NCBI RefSeq assembly: GCF_008801925.2
Contig: NZ_CP062804.1
Location: 1,116,001-1,180,000, forward strand
Reading direction: 5' to 3'
Source: Cupriavidus basilensis
GTDB taxonomy: Bacteria > Pseudomonadota > Gammaproteobacteria > Burkholderiales > Burkholderiaceae
DNA length: 64,000 nucleotides
In this document: in pieces, positions 1 through 7,545 of the stretch
Layout: the number at the start of each line of letters is the position of its first letter
How positions within the stretch are numbered: position 1 is the stretch's first letter
Notes under the pieces: generated by a model
Told to the model about the DNA's origin: nothing
The model's input: the letters and a program-made list of their open reading frames with translations, nothing else
The model's database searches: none
Program-made: the position numbers and the translations under genes

Positions 1-68
1 GTCTTGTCGGAATTCTTGTCGGTATTTGTCGGACTGTCTGCTTGCCTGTCTAGGTCCGGCTACGCGCC

Positions 69-1130
69 TCAGAACTTGTGGCGAAGGCCGGCCATGAAGC
101 CCAGCCGGGTCGTGTTGCCGAACGTATTGCCGCTGTTGTTGAAGTTTGGCGAACTGTTCAGCGGGATCCAGGCGCCGCTCAGGTGGGTGTAATCGACTGC
201 CACATAGACGTCCGTGCGCTTGCTGAAGTTGTAGTCCAGCATGCCCGCGGTGGTCATGCGCTTGCCGCTCTCGCCGGCATGCTTGAGCCAGTCGTACTGG
301 AAGGTGCCGATCAAGCTGAGCGCTTCGGTGATATTCACGCGCGCGCCGATATAGCCAACGTTGTTGCGGTAGTCGGCTACATCTAGGCGGTTGTTGGTAT
401 AGCCCAGGTAATACTGCGCGCGCGACGCCTTCCAGGTACCCCCCAGGCCCCACACGGTTTGCTTGCTGGCCTGCGCGGCTGGCACGGCGCCGAAGAAGGC
501 GGAGGAGACATCGTGCGTGACCTGGTAGACGGCGCCAACCTCGATGGGCCCGGTGCTGTAGACCAGCGATCCGGCACTGGCGTTGCTGGCCTTGATGCTG
601 CCCGCGACCTCGCCGAAGGTATAGGCCGCCGCCGCCTGCAGCCCGCCGAACGATTTGATGTACTTGATGGTGTTGTCGTAGCGCAGGCCGGTGTAGTTGC
701 CGCCCTGGTAGCCGACGATGGAGTTGTTGGCGAAGGCCATGGCCTCGTAGGAGGACAGGATTTCGTGGGCGAGCGTGTATTGCCGGCCCAGCGCAAGCTT
801 GCCGAAATCGCCGTCCAGGCCGATCACCGCGGTGCGCCCGAACAGGCGGCCGCCTTGCTGGCTGCTGCCGGTATCCGGGCTGAAACCCGATTCGAGGATG
901 TAAAAGGCCTTCAGGTTATTGCCGAGATCTTCGGTGCCGCGCAGGCCCCAGCGGCTACCGGTGAGTTCGCCATCGGTCATTTCCCACTTGCTGTTGCCGG
1001 CGGCGTTCGCATGGGTGCTGTAGCGGATGGTGGTGTCGACAAGACCATACAGGGTGACGCCGGATTGCTGGGCGAATGCGGGCAGGGCGGCGCTCCCCAG
1101 AACGAGCAGGGCGGCGGCTTTCTTGTTCAT
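69..1130 (-). CDS. Outer-membrane porin, Gram-negative (OmpC/Burkholderia-type) family
   Basis: This is a 353-residue general diffusion porin of the outer membrane. The first about 20 residues are a signal peptide ending in AFAQQ, followed by the porin opening GVTLYGLVD, and the chain ends in a terminal Phe (GLRHKF), the usual outer-membrane assembly signal. The body is rich in Gly, Tyr and Asn, as in a 16-stranded barrel. The start was set at the ATG at 1130, because GGAGGAG lies 7 nt upstream; the reading frame could extend by nine residues without such support. Its neighbour upstream is an MHS-type transporter on the same strand, so it could serve as the outer-membrane entry point for that substrate, but this is inference. 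The family is abundant in Burkholderiales, so substrate cannot be assigned. Confidence 0.95.
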   Translation of the reverse strand: MNKKAAALLVLGSAALPAFAQQSGVTLYGLVDTTIRYSTHANAAGNSKWEMTDGELTGSRWGLRGTEDLGNNLKAFYILESGFSPDTGSSQQGGRLFGRTAVIGLDGDFGKLALGRQYTLAHEILSSYEAMAFANNSIVGYQGGNYTGLRYDNTIKYIKSFGGLQAAAAYTFGEVAGSIKASNASAGSLVYSTGPIEVGAVYQVTHDVSSAFFGAVPAAQASKQTVWGLGGTWKASRAQYYLGYTNNRLDVADYRNNVGYIGARVNITEALSLIGTFQYDWLKHAGESGKRMTTAGMLDYNFSKRTDVYVAVDYTHLSGAWIPLNSSPNFNNSGNTFGNTTRLGFMAGLRHKF

Positions 1131-1337
1131 GTCGATACTCCTCCAGATACTTTTCATATGGATATCAATATTGGTATTGTTTTTTTAAAAACGTGGGCTT
1201 GGTAATTCAATTCGATTCGATTCGATTCAATTTCATTCGATTGCGCTTTTCTTGTTTCAGCGCTTTCGGAGAAACGGGCCCCCCTTCGGTGCGTGCGATC
1301 GCACCGACATCCGGTGAAAGGAGCGTGACAGGGCCGT

Positions 1338-1361
1338 GATATCGGCGGTATCGCCGATATC
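1338..1361. repeat. Perfect 10-bp inverted repeat, possible operator
   Basis: GATATCGGCG and CGCCGATATC flank a 4-nt GTAT centre. It is perfect, sits between the transporter 3' end and the porin promoter, and has no T-run. A dimeric repressor site is the simplest reading, though a simple RNA hairpin is equally possible. Confidence 0.45.
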
Positions 1362-1401
1362 GCCAACTAGTGCATATCGGTGGTGGGCGGCGGAGGTAGA
1401 C

Positions 1402-1460
1402 CCTGGCTTCAGGGAGCGCTGGTCCGCGGCGGACCGGCTGCTCTGTGCTCCCTAGCCAGG
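1402..1460 (-). terminator. Long stem-loop just downstream of the transporter gene
   Basis: CCTGGCT (1402-1408) pairs with AGCCAGG (1454-1460), AGGGAGC (1411-1417) with GCTCCCT (1447-1453), and an inner GGTCCG/CGGACC hairpin occupies 1421-1435. The structure lies 11 nt past the stop codon of the MHS transporter, so it probably marks or protects that 3' end. There is no uridine run, so intrinsic termination is not certain. Confidence 0.5.
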
Positions 1461-1471
1461 CTGTGGTGCGC

Positions 1472-2884
1472 TCAGGCGGTTGCCCGGGCCACCTTTGTCT
1501 CGCCCATGGCCTCGGCGCGCAGCCGGTCGTAGTCCTGCTTGTCCATGGGGGCGGCGTTGGGCTCGCCGAGCTCGCTCATGCGGATGCGGTGGGTTTCGCG
1601 GGCACTCAGGGCTGCCAGGGCGGCAACGATCGTCACGGCGAGGGTAATCGCGCCGATCGTCAGCGGGATATCGGTCGATCCCGGAGGTGCCACGGTGGCG
1701 AACAGCGCGGGAAGCAAGGCGGTCACGGCGGTGCCGATATTCTGCGCGATGGCCATGGCCGACACGCGCGAGCGTGTCGGGAACAGCTCGGGGAAGAAGC
1801 TCGGGAAAACCGCGTTGTAGCCCTGGTAGACGATGCCCCACATCAACAGCGATGCCACGATGGCAAGCGGCACGTTATGGATGCTGATGGCGTAGAGATA
1901 GAGGAAGGAAAGCAACCCGGAGCTAAGCGCGCCAATGACGACCGGCGGCTTGCGGCCGATCTTGTCGGAGAGGTTGCCGACAATCGGAATGACCAGCACC
2001 GCGAGAATATTGCCTGCCACCGGAATCCACAGGTAAAGGCTCTTGTCGAAGCTGATGCCGTACGCCGGCTGCACCGCATAGGCCGCGCCGAAGATCGTGG
2101 CTACCACCGGGATCACGTTCATCAGGGACATGCACACCACGCGGACCATGTCGCGCCAGCTGAACTTGAAGGCTTCGATGATGGGCGAACGCACCACTTC
2201 GCCAGCCTTGGCTTCCTTGGCAAACGCTGGCGTCTCGGAGACTTCACGGCGGATGATGAAGCCGGCCACCAGCACGCCGGCGCTCAGCAGGAAGGGAATG
2301 CGCCAGCCCCAGGCATTGAACGCGTCCGACGGCATGTAATAGGCGAGCGGCAGGAAGACTGCGGCGGCCAGGATCTGGCCGGCCTGCACGCCCTGGAGCG
2401 TGAAGCTGGCGTAGTAGCCGCGGCGCCCGAACGGCGCGTGCTCCAGGATCATCGAGCTGGCGCCGGAGATTTCACCGGCGACCGCGAAGCCCTGGATCAG
2501 GCGCAGGATTACCAGGAGCACCGGCGCGAGCATGCCAACCTGGCTGTAGGTCGGCAGCAGGCCGACTGCCACGGTCGAGAAGCCCATCAGGAACATGCAC
2601 AGCACCAGCACGTTCTTGCGCCCATGAGTGTCGCCCCAGTGGCCCAGGAAGAGGGCGCCGATGGGCCGGGCGATATAGCCGACACCGTAGGTTGCCAGCG
2701 AAGCAACGATGGCGACCTTGGGGTTGCCCGAGGGGAAGAAGATCTGGGGGAAGATCAGCGACGCCGCCGTCGCGTAGATGAAGAAATCGTAGTACTCGAG
2801 TGCCGAGCCGATCCAGCCGCTTGCAGTCGCCTTCTTGGTTTGGCGCTCGCCGTGCAGGTCACGGTCATTGAGGGTAGTAGCCAA
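1472..2884 (-). CDS. MFS transporter, metabolite:H+ symporter (MHS) family, shikimate-permease-like
   Basis: This inner-membrane symporter has about 470 residues and 12 predicted membrane segments. Near residue 20 it has the family opening GSALEYYDFFIYATAASLIF, and the loop after the second helix reads GHWGDTHGRKN, the MFS signature. Members of this family carry shikimate, alpha-ketoglutarate, proline or aromatic acids. The adjacent LysR, dehydroquinase and AroE-like genes favour shikimate, quinate or a relative, as an inference. No ATG fits the N-terminus. GGAG is followed after six bases by a TTG at 2884, which is taken as the start; a TTG at 2896 is the alternative. A rare TTG start would reduce expression. 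Confidence 0.9.
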   Translation of the reverse strand: MATTLNDRDLHGERQTKKATASGWIGSALEYYDFFIYATAASLIFPQIFFPSGNPKVAIVASLATYGVGYIARPIGALFLGHWGDTHGRKNVLVLCMFLMGFSTVAVGLLPTYSQVGMLAPVLLVILRLIQGFAVAGEISGASSMILEHAPFGRRGYYASFTLQGVQAGQILAAAVFLPLAYYMPSDAFNAWGWRIPFLLSAGVLVAGFIIRREVSETPAFAKEAKAGEVVRSPIIEAFKFSWRDMVRVVCMSLMNVIPVVATIFGAAYAVQPAYGISFDKSLYLWIPVAGNILAVLVIPIVGNLSDKIGRKPPVVIGALSSGLLSFLYLYAISIHNVPLAIVASLLMWGIVYQGYNAVFPSFFPELFPTRSRVSAMAIAQNIGTAVTALLPALFATVAPPGSTDIPLTIGAITLAVTIVAALAALSARETHRIRMSELGEPNAAPMDKQDYDRLRAEAMGETKVARATA

Positions 2885-3175
2885 TTTCGTCTCCAATCAT
2901 TGTTGGCTGGAAATTAAGCGATCCCTTGATCGTCGACAAGGCGAATTCTCGCAATTTGCGCGCTATTCGCGCAGACGGGGCGATATGCGCGCAAAAGTCG
3001 GGTTTCTACCAGAGGGATAGCACCCCAATCCGTTGCGAGGAGTGGTCGGATTCCACGTCCGTCTCAGGGGTGTGGCAGCCTCACCGGGGTTGTCTGCCCG
3101 ATCAGAAAAGTGATTTTTAGATCATTCGACGCTGGTTGGTGTCGGTTCACGCCCTTTTTTCCAAGGTGCGGCACG
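2885..3175. promoter_or_regulatory. Upstream region of the MHS transporter with GC-type palindrome
   Basis: No gene is seen. TGCGCG (2957-2962) and CGCGCA (2968-2973) form a perfect inverted repeat about 75 bp upstream of the transporter start. A downstream stretch (GGGGCGATAT, then CGGGTTT) resembles one in the promoter region of the AroE-like gene near 7230-7255, which hints at a shared regulator. The match is short, so co-regulation is only suggested. Confidence 0.35.
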
Positions 3176-4135
3176 CTACTCTGCTCCGGCTTCCAGGCTG
3201 GTTGCCAGCGCGTGTGGTCCTTGCGTCAGCTGCGCCTTGAGGAAATCGATGCAGGCCCGCATCTTGGCCGAGCTTGAGGCGCGCGCGGTGGTCACCGCCC
3301 ATACGTCGGCCGGCTGGTGGTACGCGGGTAGCACGCGCACCAGTGCGCCGCTGCGGATGCTGCTGGCCACGTCCCATATCGAGGCCATGATGATGCCGTA
3401 GCCTTCGTGCGCCCATTGGCGCACGATATCGCTGTGGTTGGACGCCATGGGCCCGGTGATCTTGACGGTTTCCGTGCCGCTGGGCCCGGCCATGCGCCAC
3501 ACCCCGAAGCGCTGGTCGCGGTCCCGAAACGGCAGGCAGTCGTGCTGTGCCAGTTCCGCGAGCGTCCGGGGCGGGCCGTGCCGGGCCAGGTAGGCGGGCG
3601 CGGCGCACAGGATGCGGCTGCCCGGGGCGATCTTGTGGGCAATCAGGTGAGGTTCCAGGACCTCGCCCACGCGGATGTCGAGGTCGAAGTTCTCGGCGAT
3701 CAGGTCGACGCGGCGGTCCAGCAGTTCCAGCCAGACTTCGAGCGCGGGATGGCGCTGGCGCAGCAGGGACAGCGCCGGGCAGAGGTGGTCGCGCCCGAGC
3801 CGCAAGCTGGTGCTGATGCGCAGCAGGCCCCGTGGCTCCGCGCTTGCGCCGCCAACCGCTTCCAGCATGCTTTCGACGTCATCCAGGATCTTCTGCGCCC
3901 ACAGGAAGGCCGCTTCACCGTCGGCGCTCACGCTGACACGGCGCGTGGTGCGGTGGAACAATTTGACGCCGAGCATGGTCTCGAGGGCGGCGATGCGCTT
4001 GCTCACATGCGCGGCGGACAGGCCCATCTCGTTGGCGCCGGCGCTAAAGCTGGCGCGCCGGGCCACGGTGCAGAACAGGCGTAGATCCCGGAGGAAGGGA
4101 TCATTGTTCGCTGATGGGACATTGTGAGTTTCCAT
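3176..4135 (-). CDS. LysR-family transcriptional regulator
   Basis: This is a 319-residue regulator. Residues about 14-73 form the winged helix-turn-helix (FLRDLRLFCTVARRASFSAG through KLFHRTTRRVSVSADG), and the remainder is the periplasmic-binding-like effector domain. It is divergent from the Gfo/Idh/MocA gene and upstream of the MHS transporter on the same strand. LysR proteins usually control the divergent gene and themselves through T-N11-A sites, and TTAT-N11-ATAA lies 10 bp upstream of its start codon. The neighbouring dehydroquinase and AroE-like genes suggest an aromatic-precursor effector such as quinate, shikimate or protocatechuate. This is inferred from context only. Confidence 0.92.
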   Translation of the reverse strand: METHNVPSANNDPFLRDLRLFCTVARRASFSAGANEMGLSAAHVSKRIAALETMLGVKLFHRTTRRVSVSADGEAAFLWAQKILDDVESMLEAVGGASAEPRGLLRISTSLRLGRDHLCPALSLLRQRHPALEVWLELLDRRVDLIAENFDLDIRVGEVLEPHLIAHKIAPGSRILCAAPAYLARHGPPRTLAELAQHDCLPFRDRDQRFGVWRMAGPSGTETVKITGPMASNHSDIVRQWAHEGYGIIMASIWDVASSIRSGALVRVLPAYHQPADVWAVTTARASSSAKMRACIDFLKAQLTQGPHALATSLEAGAE

Positions 4136-4144
4136 GACGCCTGA

Positions 4145-4163
4145 TTATCGTATCGACGTATAA
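4145..4163. promoter_or_regulatory. Candidate LysR operator TTAT-N11-ATAA
   Basis: TTAT at 4145-4148 and ATAA at 4160-4163 are separated by exactly 11 bases, the classic LysR T-N11-A geometry. The site lies between the divergent LysR gene and the Gfo/Idh/MocA gene, close to the LysR start, as expected for autoregulation. Confidence 0.55.
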
Positions 4164-4265
4164 CAGTACGCTGTGCCGATGGCCCCCGTCCAGGCGGCCG
4201 GAGATGGGATTCACCCGGGGGCTCACCCGGGGTCACCCCACAGTCATCCCTCACCAGCACAGCAA

Positions 4266-5318
4266 ATGACAAAGCTCAGAATCGGCATTGCCGGCGCCGG
4301 CCTGATTGGCCGCCGCCATATGGAACTGGTGCAGGCCAGCCCGGCCTGCGAGCTGGCTGCCATTGCCGACCCCGCAGCGGCCGCGGCCGAGGTGGCGCGC
4401 GCGACGGGCGTGCCCTTGTACGCTTCGCTAGATGCACTCCTTGCAGCGCAACGGCTCGATGGCGTGATCCTCGCCACGCCAAACAAGCTGCATGTGGCAG
4501 GCGCGCTGGCCTGCTTGCGCGCGGGCGTTCCGGCGTTGATCGAGAAGCCCGTGGCGCACAGCCTGGAAGAGGGCATGCGCCTGCGCCGGGCAGCCGAGGC
4601 CGCCAATGCAAAGCTGCTGGTAGGACATCACCGCGCGCACAGCCCGCTGCTGGCCCGCGCGCGCGCGATCGTGCAGGAAGGCGTGCTGGGCACGCCCGTG
4701 GCGGTGGTTGGCACGGCGATGTTCTGCAAGCCCGATGACTACTTCGCGGCGGCGCCGTGGCGCCGCCAGCGCGGCGGTGGGCCGATCCTGATCAACATGA
4801 TTCACGAGATCGGCAACCTGCGGGCCTTGTGCGGCGAAATCGTGGCGGTGCAGGCGATGGCGTCGAACGCCGCGCGGCAGTTTCCGGTCGAGGACACGGT
4901 GGCGATCAACCTGCGCTTTGCCAACGGCGCGCTCGGCACGTTCATGCTGTCCGATAGCGCGGCTTCGGCGCGCAGCTGGGAGCAGACTTCGCGGGAGAAC
5001 GCGGACTATGCCAGCTATCCGGACGAGGATTGCTATGTGATTGCCGGCACGCGCGGCTCGCTCGCGGTGCCCACCATGCGGCTCAAGACCTATGCGCAAG
5101 ACCAGGACCGCTCGTGGTTCAAGCCCTTGCTGGCCAGCGTGGTCGAGCTCACGCGCGAGGACCCGCTCGCGCGCCAGCTCGCGCATTTCTGCGATGTGAT
5201 CCGCGGCGCTGCCGCGCCGCTTGTCACCGTGCATGACGGGCTGCAGAATCTGCGCGTGACCGAAGCCATCGCCGAAGCCGCGCGCAGCGGGCGCATTGTC
5301 GAGACGATGGACGCCTGA
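4266..5318 (+). CDS. Gfo/Idh/MocA-family NAD(P)-dependent oxidoreductase
   Basis: This cytoplasmic dehydrogenase has 350 residues. It opens with a Rossmann fold ([12 protein letters not shown], residues 6-17), and [11 protein letters not shown] at about residue 97 carries the EKP motif of the family. NMIHEIGN near residue 180 lies in the substrate-binding half. The family oxidises or reduces sugars, inositols and related polyols, including cyclitol-like substrates. In this locus, ahead of aroQ and near an AroE-like gene, a quinate/shikimate-type or cyclitol substrate is plausible but unproved. The ATG at 4266 was chosen because it directly precedes the Rossmann motif; the frame extends upstream without a ribosome site. 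Ribosome binding is weak here too. Confidence 0.88.
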   Translation: MTKLRIGIAGAGLIGRRHMELVQASPACELAAIADPAAAAAEVARATGVPLYASLDALLAAQRLDGVILATPNKLHVAGALACLRAGVPALIEKPVAHSLEEGMRLRRAAEAANAKLLVGHHRAHSPLLARARAIVQEGVLGTPVAVVGTAMFCKPDDYFAAAPWRRQRGGGPILINMIHEIGNLRALCGEIVAVQAMASNAARQFPVEDTVAINLRFANGALGTFMLSDSAASARSWEQTSRENADYASYPDEDCYVIAGTRGSLAVPTMRLKTYAQDQDRSWFKPLLASVVELTREDPLARQLAHFCDVIRGAAAPLVTVHDGLQNLRVTEAIAEAARSGRIVETMDA

Positions 5319-5395
5319 GCCGGGTGTCTTCACGCCGGCGGCAACCGGCCGGCAACAATCAACCAGACCCATCAGAGGAAACCAGAGGAACCACC

Positions 5396-5845
5396 ATGAA
5401 ATCCGTACTCGTCCTGAATGGGCCCAACCTGAACCTGCTGGGCACGCGCGAGCCGCAGATCTATGGCTCGACCACGCTAGCCGATGTCGAGGCCAGCCTG
5501 CGCCAGCAGGCCGGCCAGCTGGGTCTGTCCCTGGCCTGCTTCCAGAGCAACCATGAGGGCGCCATCGTCGATCGCATCCACGCAGCGCGCACCGAAGGCG
5601 TCAGCTTTATCCTGATCAATCCAGGCGCCTTCACCCACACCAGCGTGGCGATCCGCGACGCGTTTGCCGGAGTCGCCATTCCCTTCGTCGAGGTCCATAT
5701 CTCGAATGTCCACAAGCGCGAGGCGTTCCGCCACCACTCCTACCTGTCGGATATCGCGGAGGCGGTAATGGCGGGGTTCGGCACCCAGGGGTACGGACTG
5801 GCGTTGCAGTTCATCGCCGCGAAACTGGCGGGCACGCCGGCCTGA
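5396..5845 (+). CDS. aroQ: Type II 3-dehydroquinate dehydratase
   Basis: This 149-residue enzyme interconverts 3-dehydroquinate and 3-dehydroshikimate and normally forms a dodecamer. The opening [19 protein letters not shown] contains the family signature, including the Arg and Tyr of the flexible active-site lid (R18 and Y23 region). FQSNHEG supplies the conserved Asn-His-Glu stretch, [10 protein letters not shown] the second signature, and VEVHISN the catalytic His region. The start at 5396 follows AGAGGAA. Length is normal for the family. It follows the Gfo/Idh/MocA gene by 77 nt on the same strand and may be co-transcribed. Because the enzyme is reversible and the locus has a transporter and regulator, a catabolic quinate/shikimate role is as likely as biosynthesis. 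Confidence 0.95.
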   Translation: MKSVLVLNGPNLNLLGTREPQIYGSTTLADVEASLRQQAGQLGLSLACFQSNHEGAIVDRIHAARTEGVSFILINPGAFTHTSVAIRDAFAGVAIPFVEVHISNVHKREAFRHHSYLSDIAEAVMAGFGTQGYGLALQFIAAKLAGTPA

Positions 5846-6243
5846 CAAATCCAATGCACAAGCCGAAGCCGAAGCCGAAGCACAGGCCAAAGCCGCGTGC
5901 CATGACGACGGCTGTCTCTCTCACTCCCCTGGCCCCTCCCACAAGTGGGGGAGGGGAGCCAACCGGCAGGAGATTTTGAACATCGATTCGGTGTAGCCGT
6001 GATCCCGCACGAAGGGCGGGAATCACCCCAGCGCGATGCGAAGCGAGCCGTGAAGGTTCACCCAGGCCGTATGGGGCGCTCTGGGGTAGTCGCCCCATCC
6101 GGCGCGCCTTCTTTGCCTACTTTCTTGGCAAGACAAGAAAGTAGGTCGCCTCCCCGCAGGGGAGGTGAAACCGCCTTTGACTTTAAGCAGTTAAGCAGTT
6201 AAGCCGTTGAATTCACAGTGAAAACCGCACGAATGGCAAACAC
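5846..6243. other. Gene-free spacer between convergent aroQ and aroE-like genes, with repeats and hairpins
   Basis: No gene is seen. The spacer starts with about 3.5 copies of the hexamer AAGCCG (5860-5881). Near 5930-5957 a pyrimidine-rich arm and a purine-rich arm form an imperfect GC hairpin. Two perfect hairpins follow at 6116-6145 and 6149-6165. The convergent gene arrangement suits bidirectional transcription stop signals. Confidence 0.6.
6116..6165. repeat. Two tandem perfect hairpins, dispersed-repeat type
   Basis: CCTACTTTCTTG (6116-6127) pairs perfectly with CAAGAAAGTAGG (6134-6145) around a 6-nt loop, and CCTCCCC (6149-6155) pairs with GGGGAGG (6159-6165). The same design, a TTTCTTTG/CAAAGAAA-like hairpin next to a C5-G5 hairpin, recurs in both arms of the large inverted repeat at 23774-24574. 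It looks like an intergenic repeat family. Confidence 0.6.
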
Positions 6244-7077
6244 TCAATAGGCAATCCTGGCAACGGCGCGCAATTCCTCGGCCGTCGCCGTGCCAAAACC
6301 AAAGAATTCAAGATAGGCAGGAATCATCTCGAACAACATGTCGGTGCCCACCTGGACCTGGCAGCCGCGCTCCAGCGCCGCGCGCAGCAAAGGCGTGTAC
6401 TCCGTCTTCATCACCACCTCGCCTACCCAGGCTTGCGGGTCGATGCGGCTGACGTCGAAGGGCAGGGGATCGGCCTCGTTCATGCCCAGCGGCGTGGCGT
6501 TGACCACCAGCTGGTAGCCGGCAGGATCGTTCGAGCCGGTGCCGACCTGCAATTGCGGGTAGTGCGCCTGCAGCCGCGCGGCCAGTGCCTGCGCCGAGGC
6601 GTCGCGCGCATCGAACAGGCCTAGCCGCGCCACCCCGGCGCCGGCCAGCGACGCGGCAATGGCCGAACCCACGCCGCCGCAGCCGGACACCAGCACGCTG
6701 GCGCCCTGCAGCTGGCAGCCTTTGCGCTGGATGCCGCGCACGAAGCCCGCGCCATCGAACTGATCGCCGAGCAGGGTGCCGTCGTCGCGCAGCAGTACCG
6801 CGTTGCAGGCACCGGCGATGCGGGCCGTCGGGGTGAGCGCGTCCACCAGCGCCATGGTGGAGACCTTGTGCGGCATGGTGATAAGCGCGCCGCGCAGGTT
6901 GGTCAGCCGGAACAGCGTGCGCAAGCCCTCGGCGAAGTGCTCGGCTTTCAGGCCCATGGGCACCACGACGGCATTGATGCCGCGCTGCGCGAACCAGGGG
7001 TTGTAGATCATCGGCGCCTTGAAGGACTCGGTGGGGTAGCCGATATGCGCGATGAGGGTGGTCTTGCCGTCGATCAT
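6244..7077 (-). CDS. AroE-like shikimate/quinate dehydrogenase paralogue
   Basis: This 277-residue protein has the two-domain AroE fold. Residues about 120-150 contain the nucleotide loop SGCGGVGSAIAAS, MPHK near residue 69 supplies the catalytic Lys, NATPLGM is the conserved NATP motif, and GTDMLFEMIPAYLEFFG matches the C-terminal family helix. The substrate motif is unusual: where biosynthetic AroE has a serine pair in HSxSP, this protein reads GYPTESFKAP, so the carboxylate-binding site is altered. A catabolic or sideways specificity (quinate, shikimate or another hydroxy acid) is likely. The start at 7077 fits the family; the frame runs 35 residues further upstream without similarity. It is convergent with aroQ. 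Confidence 0.85.
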   Translation of the reverse strand: MIDGKTTLIAHIGYPTESFKAPMIYNPWFAQRGINAVVVPMGLKAEHFAEGLRTLFRLTNLRGALITMPHKVSTMALVDALTPTARIAGACNAVLLRDDGTLLGDQFDGAGFVRGIQRKGCQLQGASVLVSGCGGVGSAIAASLAGAGVARLGLFDARDASAQALAARLQAHYPQLQVGTGSNDPAGYQLVVNATPLGMNEADPLPFDVSRIDPQAWVGEVVMKTEYTPLLRAALERGCQVQVGTDMLFEMIPAYLEFFGFGTATAEELRAVARIAY

Positions 7078-7545
7078 GGTGGTGTCCGTATTACCTGTTG
7101 CCTGCTGCTTGTTGCTGTCTGTTCCGCAACGCGGAAGCGAGGTGGGTAGCGCAAGCTTAAGCGGTGAAATGAGGCGAACCAAGAGGTGTAGTGCGCAATA
7201 TGCGCGATAGGCGGACGTATGTGCGCGCTTATGGGGCGAAATTCGGGTTTGCCCCGGTGGATGAGCCCATTTTGCGGGGATGGTATCGAAGATAAGGGTT
7301 TACCCTTGATTTGTGCGTTCATCGCGCGTCGGCGCACGAATAGCGCGACAGGCCGGGGCGCTCCCATTGTTGGCACGCGGGGCGCCGGCTACGCTTCGGC
7401 TGCCGACGGCCGACGGCCGACGGCCGACGGCCGACCCCGGCACGGCGCCACGGGGGGCACGGCGCCCGGGCTAGAGCGAAGCCATGGCCCTTGCTATGAT
7501 GGCTCACACCCGCAGCCACCACGGACCACATAGAAAGGAGCACAC
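7078..7545. other. Divergent intergenic region between aroE-like and HPPD genes
   Basis: No gene is seen. The aroE-like side has several GCGC-type palindromic stretches, including GCGCAATATGCGC near 7187-7199, and a GGGGCGAAATTCGGGTTT-like segment that resembles the transporter promoter region. The HPPD side contains a perfect heptanucleotide repeat (7402-7436), listed separately, and two GGCGCC elements around 7445-7468. Confidence 0.5.
7402..7436. repeat. Five tandem copies of heptanucleotide GCCGACG
   Basis: Five head-to-tail units, the last ending in C, lie about 110 bp upstream of the HPPD start codon. Short tandem repeats of this size can change copy number by slippage. Here a change would alter the spacing of upstream control DNA and not a reading frame. 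Confidence 0.85.

Larger units (their letters stand above)
1131..1471. other. Intergenic region with porin promoter and several palindromes
   Basis: No gene is seen here. Next to the porin it is AT-rich and contains the palindrome CAATATTG at 1167-1174, a possible operator. At about 1205-1243 there is a run of degenerate GATTC pentamers. On the minus strand TTGAAT followed by TTAAAA with 16-17 nt spacing could be the porin promoter. The part nearest the transporter gene carries two strong inverted repeats that are listed separately. Confidence 0.6.

Noticed and set aside
1..50. Three TTGTCGG copies at the left edge
   Set aside because: Short, irregularly spaced and cut by the window edge; too little to call a repeat or operator.
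2898..2900. ATG at 2900 as start of the MHS transporter
   Set aside because: It is in a different reading frame from the transporter and closes quickly.
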